A stretch of 64,000 bases of DNA from Paraburkholderia saeva (GTDB lineage Bacteria; Pseudomonadota; Gammaproteobacteria; Burkholderiales; Burkholderiaceae): contig NZ_CAJQZC010000017.1 in NCBI RefSeq assembly GCF_907164555.1, positions 1 to 64,000 of the forward strand, given 5' to 3'. The position numbers and the translations under genes were made by a program. Below the pieces are notes generated by a model. It did no database searches, was not told the origin of the DNA, and saw nothing but the letters and a program-made list of their open reading frames with translations. Shown here piece by piece: positions 18,022 to 26,499 of this stretch. Each line of letters opens with the position of its first letter. The first letter of the stretch is position 1.

Positions 18022-18551
18022 GATCTGCCGGTCTGGCCATGGGCAGCCCTTAACCGTTCTGTTGAAGGCTAAATCGGGCGCCAGTAACATGGCCCGCTCC
18101 CGTCTGTTAACGGTCTTTTCACGCGAAAACTTTAGCGTTCCGGCGATCGCGTCAAGAAAGGTCTGCACAATACGATTCCATGACGCCTGCCTTCCAGTAC
18201 CTGTGCGACTTCAGCGTCGAGCAATGAGATTGCTGCATTGAGCGCGCCGCATGCTTTCCGTGAGCGCCGCGTGTCGGCGTGAAGCATCGGCCTTCTGGTG
18301 TTTCAGCGTCGCGCCACGCCTTGCGCGCCATCCAGGTAATCTTCAGGACCAACCCATGCACGCAATACCGTGCGAGCGGATAAAATGAATGAACGCTGCG
18401 CAAGGGCTGCCCACGGTGTCTGGAGCGGACTGGCCAGGCGCCTGATTTTAAATAAAACTGCGTACTATCGCCAAACGCCACGGGTCAACCAATGCCCGTA
18501 ACGCTACCGAACACGGCGCACACCAATCGCACGCGGCCAGCCCGCCGACTC
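18022..18551. other. 530-bp stretch without a supported gene
   Basis: Contains the promoter region of the J-domain/RDD gene (minus strand) and the region upstream of the phosphoribosyltransferase gene. A 109-codon minus-strand frame at 18152-18481 has unusual composition for this genome and no recognised motif. The last 100 bp are relatively AT-rich (TTTAAATAAAA near 18450), compatible with a promoter. Confidence 0.45.
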
Positions 18552-19499
18552 ATGAACAAACCGGTTCTTCCCCTGACGTACGAACAGCTCGATCACTGGA
18601 TCGAATCGCTGCAACCCGCGTTGATCGATGAGCGTTTTACTGTCGTCGCCGGCATTCTGCGCGGCGGCGCGCCGCTCGCGCTGATGGTGTCGCACGCGGC
18701 GGGCACGCCGGTCGTCTTCCTGCGGTACGAACGCGCGACGCGTGAGGTTACGTGGGATTCGTCGCTGCCGATGCCCGCGCCCGGCTCGAAAATCCTGCTG
18801 TGCGAAGACATCGCGGGGCGCGGCTTCACGCTCGCCGACTGCATGACCTTTCTCGAACAGCACGGGCTTGTCGTACGCACGCTGACCGCTGCGCACGACG
18901 ACCTCAGCCGCATCAAGCCCGACTACTCCATCGACGCCCGCGGCTATTTCGCGCTGTTTCCGTGGGAGCGCCAGGCGCACACCGAACGGTACCGGCAGGA
19001 CTGGATCGCAAGCGACGCAGGCCGCGAGGCGCCCATGGCCGACGACCACGTATATGCCACCTACGCGATCGATCTCGACGGGATCCTGCTGCCGGACGTA
19101 CCTTCAGCGCGCTACGAAGCCGATCTCGAAGCTGCGCTGAACGAACGCGACTTGCTGCTGCCGTTCGAGACGCTGCCCGGCATCGACCTCCGGCACACCC
19201 GCGCCATCGTGACCGGACGGCCCGAAATGGATCGCGCCCGGACCCAGACGTGGCTCGACCGGCACGGCTTCGGCCATCTGCAACTCGTGATGCGCGAGGC
19301 GCAGATTCACGATCACACGCCCGCTGGTGCGGCGGCGCACAAGGCGACCGCCGTGTTGCGCTGTGGCGTGACGCACTTCATCGAAAGCGATCCGGTGCAG
19401 GCGATCCTGATCGCGCAGAAAGCGCCACTGCTGCGCGTGATCTGGTGGGACGCGATCGCGCGTACGGGAACGCTCGTGGCCTCGTCGGCGTGGGCGTGA
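18552..19499 (+). CDS. Phosphoribosyltransferase-like protein with C-terminal HAD-like domain
   Basis: 315 aa from ATG 18552; an ATG at 18492 would add 20 low-similarity residues and neither has a good ribosome-binding site. The N-terminal half resembles a type I phosphoribosyltransferase, with an early RGG loop (GILRGGAPLAL) and a PRPP-loop-like LLCEDIAGRGFTL. The C-terminal half begins with TYAIDLDGILL, a DxDG motif as in HAD-fold phosphatases, and contains IVTGRPEMDRARTQTWLDRHG, reminiscent of the HAD threonine and lysine regions. A bifunctional nucleotide-metabolism enzyme is possible. Substrate not identifiable. Confidence 0.65.
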   Translation: MNKPVLPLTYEQLDHWIESLQPALIDERFTVVAGILRGGAPLALMVSHAAGTPVVFLRYERATREVTWDSSLPMPAPGSKILLCEDIAGRGFTLADCMTFLEQHGLVVRTLTAAHDDLSRIKPDYSIDARGYFALFPWERQAHTERYRQDWIASDAGREAPMADDHVYATYAIDLDGILLPDVPSARYEADLEAALNERDLLLPFETLPGIDLRHTRAIVTGRPEMDRARTQTWLDRHGFGHLQLVMREAQIHDHTPAGAAAHKATAVLRCGVTHFIESDPVQAILIAQKAPLLRVIWWDAIARTGTLVASSAWA

Positions 19500-19513
19500 C
19501 GCTTCACTGCGAA

Positions 19514-19537
19514 GCGGAAGCGGAAGCGGAAGCGGAA
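19514..19537. repeat. Hexanucleotide tandem repeat (GCGGAA)4
   Basis: Four exact GCGGAA units lie between the stop codons of two convergent genes, with a partial unit before. It is a short microsatellite and its copy number may vary between strains. Confidence 0.85.
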
Positions 19538-19565
19538 TCGGGCTCGCGCGTGGTTGTGTGAATCG

Positions 19566-21227
19566 TCAGTCGGCCTGCGGCGCACGCAGATGCCGCGCCG
19601 CACGTTCTGTCGCGACGATCATCAGCTTCATCGTCGCGCGGGTCGCACCGACAAAGAGCTTGCGCGCGATGCGCTCGTCGAACTGTTCGAAATCGACTTC
19701 AGTGAGAATCACGCACGGCGCCGATTGCCCCTTGAAGCGATAGATCGACTCCAGCAGCACGTCGCCCTCGCGATATTCCGGATTGCCGAACAGGTCATAA
19801 CGGCCCGTGAAACTGCGCAGCCGATGCGGGCCGAGGTGATCGAGGGATGTCATCGCCGAACCCTCGCGTCCGCGAAACGACAGCACCGCAATGTCCTGCT
19901 TGCGAAAACCGAGGCCGAGTGCATGCGTGATCGCGCGCTTGGTCGCGTCGATGCCGCCCTCCGTTGCGTTCGCTTCGTCGTAGGTGGAAAACGAAATGTC
20001 CGAGCCGTCGAACGGACTGCCGGACGCGAGCCCCGCCGCGAACGGCGCCGATGTGCCGACGAGTTCGCGCACGTAGTCGAGGATGTCGCGCGGGCTGCGG
20101 TAGTTCGTGGTTTCGCGAAGCGTCGTCCAGTCAGGCAGCGCGACCGGTTCGCGCATGTACAGGTTCTGTAGCGGATCTTCGAGCCACCACCAGGCGGCGC
20201 CGGGCCGCAACAGACGCTCGAGCGCCACGACCCACGGCTGCTGGAAGTCCTGGCCTTCGTCCACGATCAATACATCGAACTGCCAGCGCGCATCGATCGG
20301 CGTTTGCGCGAACGTGGCTTCGAGTTGCTCGAACACGTTCGGCGCATCGAAGTCCGGCGCGCGGCCCGCATCGCGCGCGATCCAGTCGCACAGTTGATGG
20401 TAATTCGCGACTTTCGCCTCGGGCGGCGCGACGCGCGCGATGTGATCCGCGAGTGGCCGGTTAAAGCACACATACAACGTGCGCCTGCCTTCGGCAAGCG
20501 CGTCCTTCATGACCTGCACGGCGAGCTGCGTCTTGCCGGAACCCGCCGTGCCGCTCACCCGCAGGCGGAACGGCGTGAATTCGAGCCGCCGGGCCCACGT
20601 CGCAAGCCCGCCCGCGAGCCGCGTGACAAGTGTGCCGGCTTGACCGACGAGCGCGCTCGCATCGGGCGTCAGCGCGAGTTCATCGGCGAGAAAGTGGTGG
20701 ATCTTCGTCGCGCAGGCGAGGCGCGGTTCGTCGGCGGGCAATGCCTCGCGGATGATTGCGGCAAGGCGGTCCTTGCGCGTCGCGTCGACGATGCGGGCCG
20801 GATTCACGCCGGCAATCGCAGCGTCCTTGACGACGTGATCAGGGCAGTACAGCAGTTCCTCGATGAAAAACGTGCTCGCGCCGAGCGCCGCGGTGAACCG
20901 GCGGTGCATGCCTTCGACCGTGCGCGCCAGCGCGATCGCGACGTTGCGCTCGGTCTGCATGTGCACTTTCACGAGCCCTTTGGGCGTCTCGCGCAGAAAG
21001 CCGGTTTTCTGCTCGACGATCATCACGCGGCCGGAAGGACTGACGATCACGAAATCCGCTTCGCCAAACACCGAAAAGCCCTGGTTCAGACGCGTCCAGT
21101 GCACGCCGTGATAGACGGTGTAATCGTCAGACAACGCGTGTTCGAGCAACGCGAGCGTCTCGCGCTCGCGCGCAGCGGCGCCGGTGGCAGCAAGATTTTT
21201 CCAGTCATCGGGGACTATCCGGGCCAT
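19566..21227 (-). CDS. NERD-domain, UvrD-like DNA helicase/ATPase
   Basis: 553 aa from ATG 21227. Residues about 20-120 form a nuclease-related (NERD) domain with GEADFVIVS and VEQKTG (D58, E72, K74). The rest is a superfamily 1 helicase-type ATPase with Walker A GTAGSGKTQ (226-234), Walker B VDEGQDF (322-328), TNYRSPRDI and a C-terminal RFKGQSAPCVILTE motif. It probably acts on DNA in repair or in response to foreign DNA. The gene is single, convergent with the phosphoribosyltransferase and divergent from the GST gene. Specific role unknown. Confidence 0.8.
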   Translation of the reverse strand: MARIVPDDWKNLAATGAAARERETLALLEHALSDDYTVYHGVHWTRLNQGFSVFGEADFVIVSPSGRVMIVEQKTGFLRETPKGLVKVHMQTERNVAIALARTVEGMHRRFTAALGASTFFIEELLYCPDHVVKDAAIAGVNPARIVDATRKDRLAAIIREALPADEPRLACATKIHHFLADELALTPDASALVGQAGTLVTRLAGGLATWARRLEFTPFRLRVSGTAGSGKTQLAVQVMKDALAEGRRTLYVCFNRPLADHIARVAPPEAKVANYHQLCDWIARDAGRAPDFDAPNVFEQLEATFAQTPIDARWQFDVLIVDEGQDFQQPWVVALERLLRPGAAWWWLEDPLQNLYMREPVALPDWTTLRETTNYRSPRDILDYVRELVGTSAPFAAGLASGSPFDGSDISFSTYDEANATEGGIDATKRAITHALGLGFRKQDIAVLSFRGREGSAMTSLDHLGPHRLRSFTGRYDLFGNPEYREGDVLLESIYRFKGQSAPCVILTEVDFEQFDERIARKLFVGATRATMKLMIVATERAARHLRAPQAD

Positions 21228-21367
21228 GCGATGCCTCGTCACATTGAAGTGGGTATATTGTACGCAGCGATGCGGCTGCAATCGGTAAAAACAGCCTTCT
21301 TCGTGTATCGTTTACGGTTCGACGCCGCAGTCATGCGCGGCGCTTTGCCTTCGAGGAGAACTGCCGA

Positions 21368-21997
21368 ATGATCACGATCTGGGGACGGGCGAATTCCGTC
21401 AACGTCCAGAAAGTCCTGTGGTGTTGCGATGAACTGTCGCTGCCGTACGAACGCATCGACGCCGGCATGCAGTTTGGCCGCAATACCGACCCCGATTATC
21501 TGTCGATGAATCCGACCGGCAAGGTTCCGACGCTTGTCGACGGCGATTACGTGCTGTGGGAATCGAACTCGATCCTGCGCTATCTGGTGTTGCAGTATGG
21601 GCCGCCGTCGGGCGTCCTGTATCCGGCCGACCCGAAAATCCGCGCGGGTATCGACCGCTGGCTCGACTGGACGCTCACCACCTTGCAGCCGGCCGAGCGC
21701 CCGGTGTTCTGGTCGATCGTGCGCACGCCGGCCGCTTCCCGCGACCTCGCCGCGCTCGAGCGGGACGTGCAGGCGGCAGGCCAGCTGTGGAAGCAGCTCG
21801 ACATGCATCTGGCAGGCCGCTTCTTCTTCGAGACGGACAAGTTCACGCTCGCCGATATCGTGCTCGGCGCGTACGCGAAACGGTGGTTCGGTCTGGAAGG
21901 CATCGAACGCGGCTCCATGCCGAATCTGGAACGCTGGTATTCGCGGCTCGAAAACCGCCCGGGGTTCCGGAAGTACGTCGATCTGCCGCTGACGTAA
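21368..21997 (+). CDS. Glutathione S-transferase family protein
   Basis: 209 aa, the normal length for a bacterial cytosolic GST. The thioredoxin-like N-terminal domain contains TIWGRANSVNVQKVLW, the cis-proline stretch NPTGKVPTLVDG and the glutathione-contacting ESNSILRYL; the C-terminal all-helical domain contains ADIVLGAYAKRWF. The residue at the catalytic position is probably Ser9/Asn-like within GRANS, so it may be a theta/beta-like GST. An AGGAGAA site lies 8 nt before the ATG. It is separately transcribed. Confidence 0.85.
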   Translation: MITIWGRANSVNVQKVLWCCDELSLPYERIDAGMQFGRNTDPDYLSMNPTGKVPTLVDGDYVLWESNSILRYLVLQYGPPSGVLYPADPKIRAGIDRWLDWTLTTLQPAERPVFWSIVRTPAASRDLAALERDVQAAGQLWKQLDMHLAGRFFFETDKFTLADIVLGAYAKRWFGLEGIERGSMPNLERWYSRLENRPGFRKYVDLPLT

Positions 21998-22094
21998 CCG
22001 GCGCGGCCGCCGCGCCTCTGACGCGCGGCGGGCGGGAATCCCGGCTTCGGCGGGACGTTCGATCGAAGTTCGCGATGCCCCGTATAATCGACGC

Positions 22095-22658
22095 ATGAAG
22101 AACGCTTCCCCAACGACTGCGCACGACCACGTTCACGACCATGAGCCCGCCGGCGCGGGCTCGCCGGAAGCCGCGCTCGCGCTGGCAGAAGAATATTGCC
22201 GTGAACGCGGCGAGAAGCTGACGCCCATCCGCCGCAAGGTGCTGGAACTGCTGCTGGCTTCGGGCCGGGCGACGAAAGCGTATTCGCTCCTCGACGACAT
22301 GCGCCAGATCCATCCCGGCTCGGCGCCGCCCACGGTGTACCGCGCGCTGGATTTTCTGCTGTCGGCAGGGCTCGTGCACCGGATCGAATCGATCAACGCG
22401 TTCACGGTGTGCCACGACCTGACGCAATGTCAGCATGGCATCCTGGTGGTGTGCCAGCAGTGCGGCAACGTCACCGAACTGCATCAGCCGAAACTGCGCC
22501 AGGCGCTCGTCGCACAGATCGAAGACGCGGGCTACAGCCTCGCCAGCGACGAAATCGAGCTCAAAGGGCTGTGCGCCGCCTGCCAGGCGGAAAACGCAGC
22601 GAAAAACGCGTCACCCGAAGGCAAACCCGCAAAGAACGCGGAAGTCGCACGCGGCTGA
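22095..22658 (+). CDS. Fur-family metalloregulator, probably Zur-like
   Basis: 187 aa with a histidine-rich N-terminus (HDHVHDHE), a winged helix domain (TPIRRKVLELLLASGRATKAYSLLDDM, PPTVYRALDFLLSAGLVHRIES) and a dimerisation domain with CHDLTQCQHGILVVCQQCGN and a final CAAC pair. The cysteine pairs make the structural zinc site. The ATKAYSLLD helix and early cysteine resemble Zur, the zinc-sensing branch, more than iron-sensing Fur. It is monocistronic, with no zinc transporter adjacent, so the Zur call is moderate. Confidence 0.8.
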   Translation: MKNASPTTAHDHVHDHEPAGAGSPEAALALAEEYCRERGEKLTPIRRKVLELLLASGRATKAYSLLDDMRQIHPGSAPPTVYRALDFLLSAGLVHRIESINAFTVCHDLTQCQHGILVVCQQCGNVTELHQPKLRQALVAQIEDAGYSLASDEIELKGLCAACQAENAAKNASPEGKPAKNAEVARG

Positions 22659-22792
22659 CCGGCTGATCACGCGCAGCGCGGAACACGCGGCGACGGTCAC
22701 GCCAGATTTGCCGGGCACACAGCGGCACCGCGGCCACCGCGCGGCGTGCCGCTACATCACGTCCCTCGCGTCCCACCCGCTCTCCTCAGGAC

Positions 22793-23203
22793 TCAACCCG
22801 CCGCGCGCGCCTCGATTGCATCGCGCAACAGCGTGACGAGCGCTTCAGGCCGTGCCGGTTTGGTCATGAAATGCTGAAAACCTTCGCCGATACTTCGCAG
22901 GCGATAGGCGTCGTCGGTGTGGCCGGTGAGCGCCACCGCCACCGAAGGGGCGAGGTCATCGCGAATCTCGTGGTCGCGCAGCCGCTGGATCAGGTAGAAA
23001 CCGTCCATGGCGGGCAGATCGATATCGCAGACGATGGCATCCGGTAACAACCGGACCGCCGCCTCGACACCCTCTTCCGCGTCGGCGACCGCGACGACGC
23101 GTGCCCCTTCCGATTCAAGCAGGCTCGCAAGTGACTCCCGGCTCTGCGGGTCGTCCTCGACGAGTACGATGGTTGCCTGATCGAGTCTCAACTCTCCGTT
23201 CAT
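22793..23203 (-). CDS. Single-domain response regulator (CheY-like)
   Basis: 136 aa receiver domain only. The acidic pair is E16-D17-D18, the phospho-acceptor is D60 in IVCDIDLP, the switch threonine is in VALTGHT and the lysine is in MTKPARPEAL. No output domain, so it acts through protein contact or in a phosphorelay. No kinase is adjacent; the nearest hybrid kinase is 15 kb away. Confidence 0.85.
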   Translation of the reverse strand: MNGELRLDQATIVLVEDDPQSRESLASLLESEGARVVAVADAEEGVEAAVRLLPDAIVCDIDLPAMDGFYLIQRLRDHEIRDDLAPSVAVALTGHTDDAYRLRSIGEGFQHFMTKPARPEALVTLLRDAIEARAAG

Positions 23204-23749
23204 TTTGCTTTGTTGCTTGTAGACAGGTTTAGGCGGTCACGCGCAGCTGTTATCTGGGCGAACCGGTGCGCTTCGTTCGGATAGACCCGCTTTCGCGCGA
23301 CGGGTTGCAGCCATTTTGCGTTGCGCGGCGTGCGAGCCGCATCGCGTTACCGACCGTCGCCGGCGGGTTGCCGACACCGCGCCAATGGATCAGGCGCAGC
23401 GGACGATAACGCGGGATCAAGACGAAGACATGAAAACGCACCGGAAAAAACCGCGTGAAAAAAGGCGCACTGTACGCCTTTTTTACAGGGTCCCATGTCG
23501 TCGTGGTGTCCCTCTCACGGATTGCCGTCGTCATTATCCGGTCGATCAAAACGGCACGGCCGGTCTCTTTCAGCGCGTCGGCGGGTTCGAACTCCGCACC
23601 AGGCCGCATTTTGCGGCACAGGCGCGGCGCATGGCACCGGGGACCTATCCGGCAGCCAGCGAGTCGACGTCCTGAATCTATTTCTTTTTAGCACGATGCG
23701 TGCCGTATTACCCTGCGAATCCCTCGACGGGTTTCCCACGCGCCTGCGC
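23204..23749. other. 546-bp stretch without a supported gene
   Basis: Lies between the CheY-like start and the end of the TetR gene. It contains a strong terminator at 23458-23484. Short frames across it are not supported by similarity or ribosome-binding sites. A tRNA T-arm lookalike at 23581-23597 lacks the rest of a tRNA. Confidence 0.5.
23458..23484. terminator. Bidirectional intrinsic terminator
   Basis: A perfect 10-bp inverted repeat (AAAAAAGGCG / CGCCTTTTTT) with a 7-nt loop. A GC-rich core flanked by an A-run and a T-run works in either direction. On the minus strand it lies about 270 bp beyond the TetR stop codon. Confidence 0.75.
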
Positions 23750-24544
23750 TCAGCGCGCGGCGCGATCGGGCCCGACGCCCTGCACAAGCAGCGCGATGGC
23801 GTGACGCGCGATGTCGTCGGCCCCGATCTGGCGACGGATCGGATCGTTGCGCCACTCCTTTGAGGTTGCGAGCGGCAGGACCGTCAGGCCGAGTAAGGAC
23901 AGAAATACGAGCGATGGCTCCAGCGCCGCGTTCAGCCGCCCCGCTTTCTGCCACTTTGCGATGCACTCGATCGATGCTTTCTGGTGCATGTCGCCGAACC
24001 GTGCACGCATGCGCTGCTTCAGAAGCCCACCCTCGCTGATCACTTCGCGCACCCAAAGCGACGGAAACCACGGATATTCGGTCGATATGTCCACGAGATG
24101 CCGCGCCAGTTGCGTAATAGCGGCGACGGGATCGTCCGGATTGGCCTGGAACGCCCCGCCCAGTCCGGCGCGCAGCGGCACGAAGCGCTCGTCGATCAGT
24201 ACGTCGAGTAACTGGTCACGCGTCTTGAAGTAGTAATGGACCATCGCCGGTGTGACACCGGCTTCGCGCGCGATGGCGCCCAGCGTCGTGTCGACGATGC
24301 CCTGGCGCGCGAACAGCGCGAGCGCCACGTCGAGCAGGCGCTCGCGCTGCGCGGGCCCGCGCGTGCTGCCGGCCGGCCGGCCGGGGCGGCGCGGCGCGGC
24401 ACCGAATGCAGCCGTCGGGCTGTCGTCACCCGCTGGTGGCGCGACATGCGCCCCTTTTTCCACGTCGCGCACCCCATCAACCAGTTTTTTCTGTGCCATG
24501 TCCGTTTCGGCGATTCCCGTTTGACGATTCGTCTCTGATCGCAT
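23750..24544 (-). CDS. TetR/AcrR-family repressor of the adjacent efflux gene
   Basis: 264 aa; ATG 24544 is preceded by GGAG with 8 nt spacing. A polar N-terminal extension of about 60 residues (with PGRPAGSTRG) precedes the helix-turn-helix (LALFARQGIVDTTLGAIAREAGVTPAMVHYYFKTRDQLLD). The C-terminal ligand domain is unique to its subgroup. It is divergent from a DHA2 drug exporter with only 44 bp between the two start codons and a palindrome between them, so it probably represses both. Confidence 0.87.
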   Translation of the reverse strand: MRSETNRQTGIAETDMAQKKLVDGVRDVEKGAHVAPPAGDDSPTAAFGAAPRRPGRPAGSTRGPAQRERLLDVALALFARQGIVDTTLGAIAREAGVTPAMVHYYFKTRDQLLDVLIDERFVPLRAGLGGAFQANPDDPVAAITQLARHLVDISTEYPWFPSLWVREVISEGGLLKQRMRARFGDMHQKASIECIAKWQKAGRLNAALEPSLVFLSLLGLTVLPLATSKEWRNDPIRRQIGADDIARHAIALLVQGVGPDRAAR

Positions 24545-24570
24545 ATATTAATCTCCATGTTAATTAATAT
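24545..24570. promoter_or_regulatory. Candidate TetR operator in the divergent promoter
   Basis: ATATTAAT, 10 nt, ATTAATAT: an 8-bp exact inverted repeat immediately upstream of the tetR start codon and 19 bp before the exporter ATG. Its AT-rich composition contrasts with the surroundings, and it covers the place where both promoters must lie. Confidence 0.65.
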
Positions 24571-24588
24571 CAAGCGACCTACTTGCAC

Positions 24589-26127
24589 ATGGATCAGCCT
24601 ACTTCACTGAGCGCCGGAGAAAGCGCCATCGGCGAGAACCGCGTCGGTTCGCCTGCGGCCGCGCATCCGCCGCTACGCATCCTGTTTCCCGCGCTGCTGC
24701 TTGTCATGCTGCTGGCTGCGCTCGACCAGACGATCGTCTCGACCGCCCTGCCCACCATTGTCGGCGAACTGGGTGGTCTCGAGAATCTGTCGTGGGTCGT
24801 CACGGCGTACCTGCTCGCCTCCACGATTGTCGTGCCGCTGTACGGCAAGTTCGGCGACCTGTTCGGCCGCAAGATCGTGCTGCAGACGGCGATCGTGCTG
24901 TTCCTCGTCGGCTCCGCGCTGTGCGGCGCCGCGCAGAACATGACGCAGTTGATCGTGCTGCGCGCGCTTCAGGGCCTCGGCGGCGGCGGTCTGCTGGTGG
25001 TCACGATGGCCGCCATCGGCGACGTGATTCCGCCGGCCGAGCGTGGTCGTTATCAGGGCATGTTCGGCGGGGTGTTCGGTCTCGCGACGGTCATCGGCCC
25101 GCTGCTGGGCGGATTTCTCGTCGAGCATCTGTCGTGGCGCTGGATTTTCTACATCAACCTGCCGCTCGGCATCGGCGCGCTGCTCGTGATCGCCGCGGTC
25201 TTCAAGCCGCGTACGCAGCACATCAAACACGCCATCGACTACATGGGTGCCGGATTCCTCGCCACCGCGCTGACCTGCATCATCCTGTTCACCAGTCAGG
25301 GCGGCACGATACTGCCGTGGAGTTCGCCGCAGTTGTGGTTCACGCTCGCGGTTGGCCTCGTGTGCATTGGCGGCTTCATTTATGAAGAACGTCTGGCTGA
25401 AGAGCCGATCATGCCGCTCGAACTTTTCAGGGAGCGCACGTTTTTACTGAGCTGCCTGATCGGGTTCATCGTCGGCGTTTCGTTGTTTGGATCCGTCACC
25501 TTCCTGCCGGTGTACCTGCAGGTCGTCAAAAATTCCACGCCTTCCGAAGCCGGCATGCAGATGCTGCCGATGATGGGCGGTCTGCTTGTGATGTCTGTCA
25601 TCACAGGGCGCGTGATCAGCAGGATCGGACGGTACCGGATGTTTCCGATTGCCGGCACGTTCCTCGTTGCTGTGGCGATGATCCTGCTCGCCCGTCTGGA
25701 GATTTCCACGCCGCTGTATGTGATGTATCTGTACATGGGACTGCTCGGCTGCGGACTCGGCATGGTGATGCAGGTGCTGATCCTCGCGGTGCAGAATGCA
25801 GTCGAATTCCGCCACATGGGCGTGGCGACTTCCGGTGCGACGCTCTTCCGTTCCATCGGCGGCTCGGTGGGCGTCGCGGCATTTGGCGCGGTATTCACGA
25901 CGCAGCTTCACTCGCGGCTCGCCGAGCTCATTCCGGCCGGTACGGAATTGCCGCAGTCGCTCGGGCCAGCCACGATCCACCAGTTGCCCGCCGCACTTCG
26001 CGACGATTACCTGCAGGCTTTCGCGGGCGCGTTGCATACGGTGTACTTCGTTGCCGCCTGCGTGGTTGTGCTCGCGTTCGTACTCGCATGGATGCTCAAG
26101 GACATTCCGCTGCGCAAGCATCACTGA
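24589..26127 (+). CDS. MFS drug exporter, DHA2 (14-TM EmrB/QacA type)
   Basis: 512 aa from ATG 24589 (a TTG two codons upstream begins the open frame). Fourteen hydrophobic segments are expected for this length. DHA2 motifs are visible: LDQTIVSTALPTIVGELGG in helix 1, GKFGDLFGRK in the loop 2-3 and GGVFGLATVIGPLLGG for motif C (antiporter motif). It probably exports a toxic compound or drug by proton antiport. No membrane-fusion partner is adjacent. It is controlled from the same intergenic region as the TetR gene. Confidence 0.87.
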   Translation: MDQPTSLSAGESAIGENRVGSPAAAHPPLRILFPALLLVMLLAALDQTIVSTALPTIVGELGGLENLSWVVTAYLLASTIVVPLYGKFGDLFGRKIVLQTAIVLFLVGSALCGAAQNMTQLIVLRALQGLGGGGLLVVTMAAIGDVIPPAERGRYQGMFGGVFGLATVIGPLLGGFLVEHLSWRWIFYINLPLGIGALLVIAAVFKPRTQHIKHAIDYMGAGFLATALTCIILFTSQGGTILPWSSPQLWFTLAVGLVCIGGFIYEERLAEEPIMPLELFRERTFLLSCLIGFIVGVSLFGSVTFLPVYLQVVKNSTPSEAGMQMLPMMGGLLVMSVITGRVISRIGRYRMFPIAGTFLVAVAMILLARLEISTPLYVMYLYMGLLGCGLGMVMQVLILAVQNAVEFRHMGVATSGATLFRSIGGSVGVAAFGAVFTTQLHSRLAELIPAGTELPQSLGPATIHQLPAALRDDYLQAFAGALHTVYFVAACVVVLAFVLAWMLKDIPLRKHH

Positions 26128-26499
26128 GCCGCGCCGGCACGCCGCCTCCCCCGACTTCCGCACGACCGGACGCACAACGTGTCCGGTCGTGCGGCCAGTC
26201 GACATTCATCTGAACAGATCGTCAAAAACCGCCATATTGTGAGGCCCCGCGTACAAAAGCTGTCGGTATTAATCGTTCTCCTGACGTGTCCGGGCCCAAT
26301 GTGTGCATTAGGTGACAACGGCGATTGACGTTGGCGCGGAAACGACACATATTGCATTCAGGCGACCCCCGAAATGCTTTCGGTACGTCCGCTGACCCGT
26401 GCATGTGTACCGTGAATCACGCAGATGCTGCGGTTCGCCTGACAGCGATCCGTAACGTGCCGCTTTAAGGGCACCGCGAATAACTGGTGGGTTCAACGC
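26128..26499. other. 372-bp stretch without a supported gene
   Basis: Begins with the large inverted repeat at 26159-26193. The rest should contain the promoter of the zinc-ribbon gene. No motif with good support was seen beyond that. Confidence 0.45.
26159..26193. terminator. Long GC-rich hairpin after the exporter gene
   Basis: A perfect 13-bp inverted repeat (CGCACGACCGGAC / GTCCGGTCGTGCG) with a 9-nt loop, 31 bp beyond the stop codon. No T-run follows, so it may stabilise the mRNA 3' end or terminate inefficiently. Confidence 0.6.

Noticed and set aside
23581..23597. A tRNA T-arm lookalike (GCGGG-TTCGAAC-TCCGC).
   Set aside because: No acceptor stem, D-arm or anticodon arm can be fitted around it; chance occurrence in a GC-rich intergenic region.
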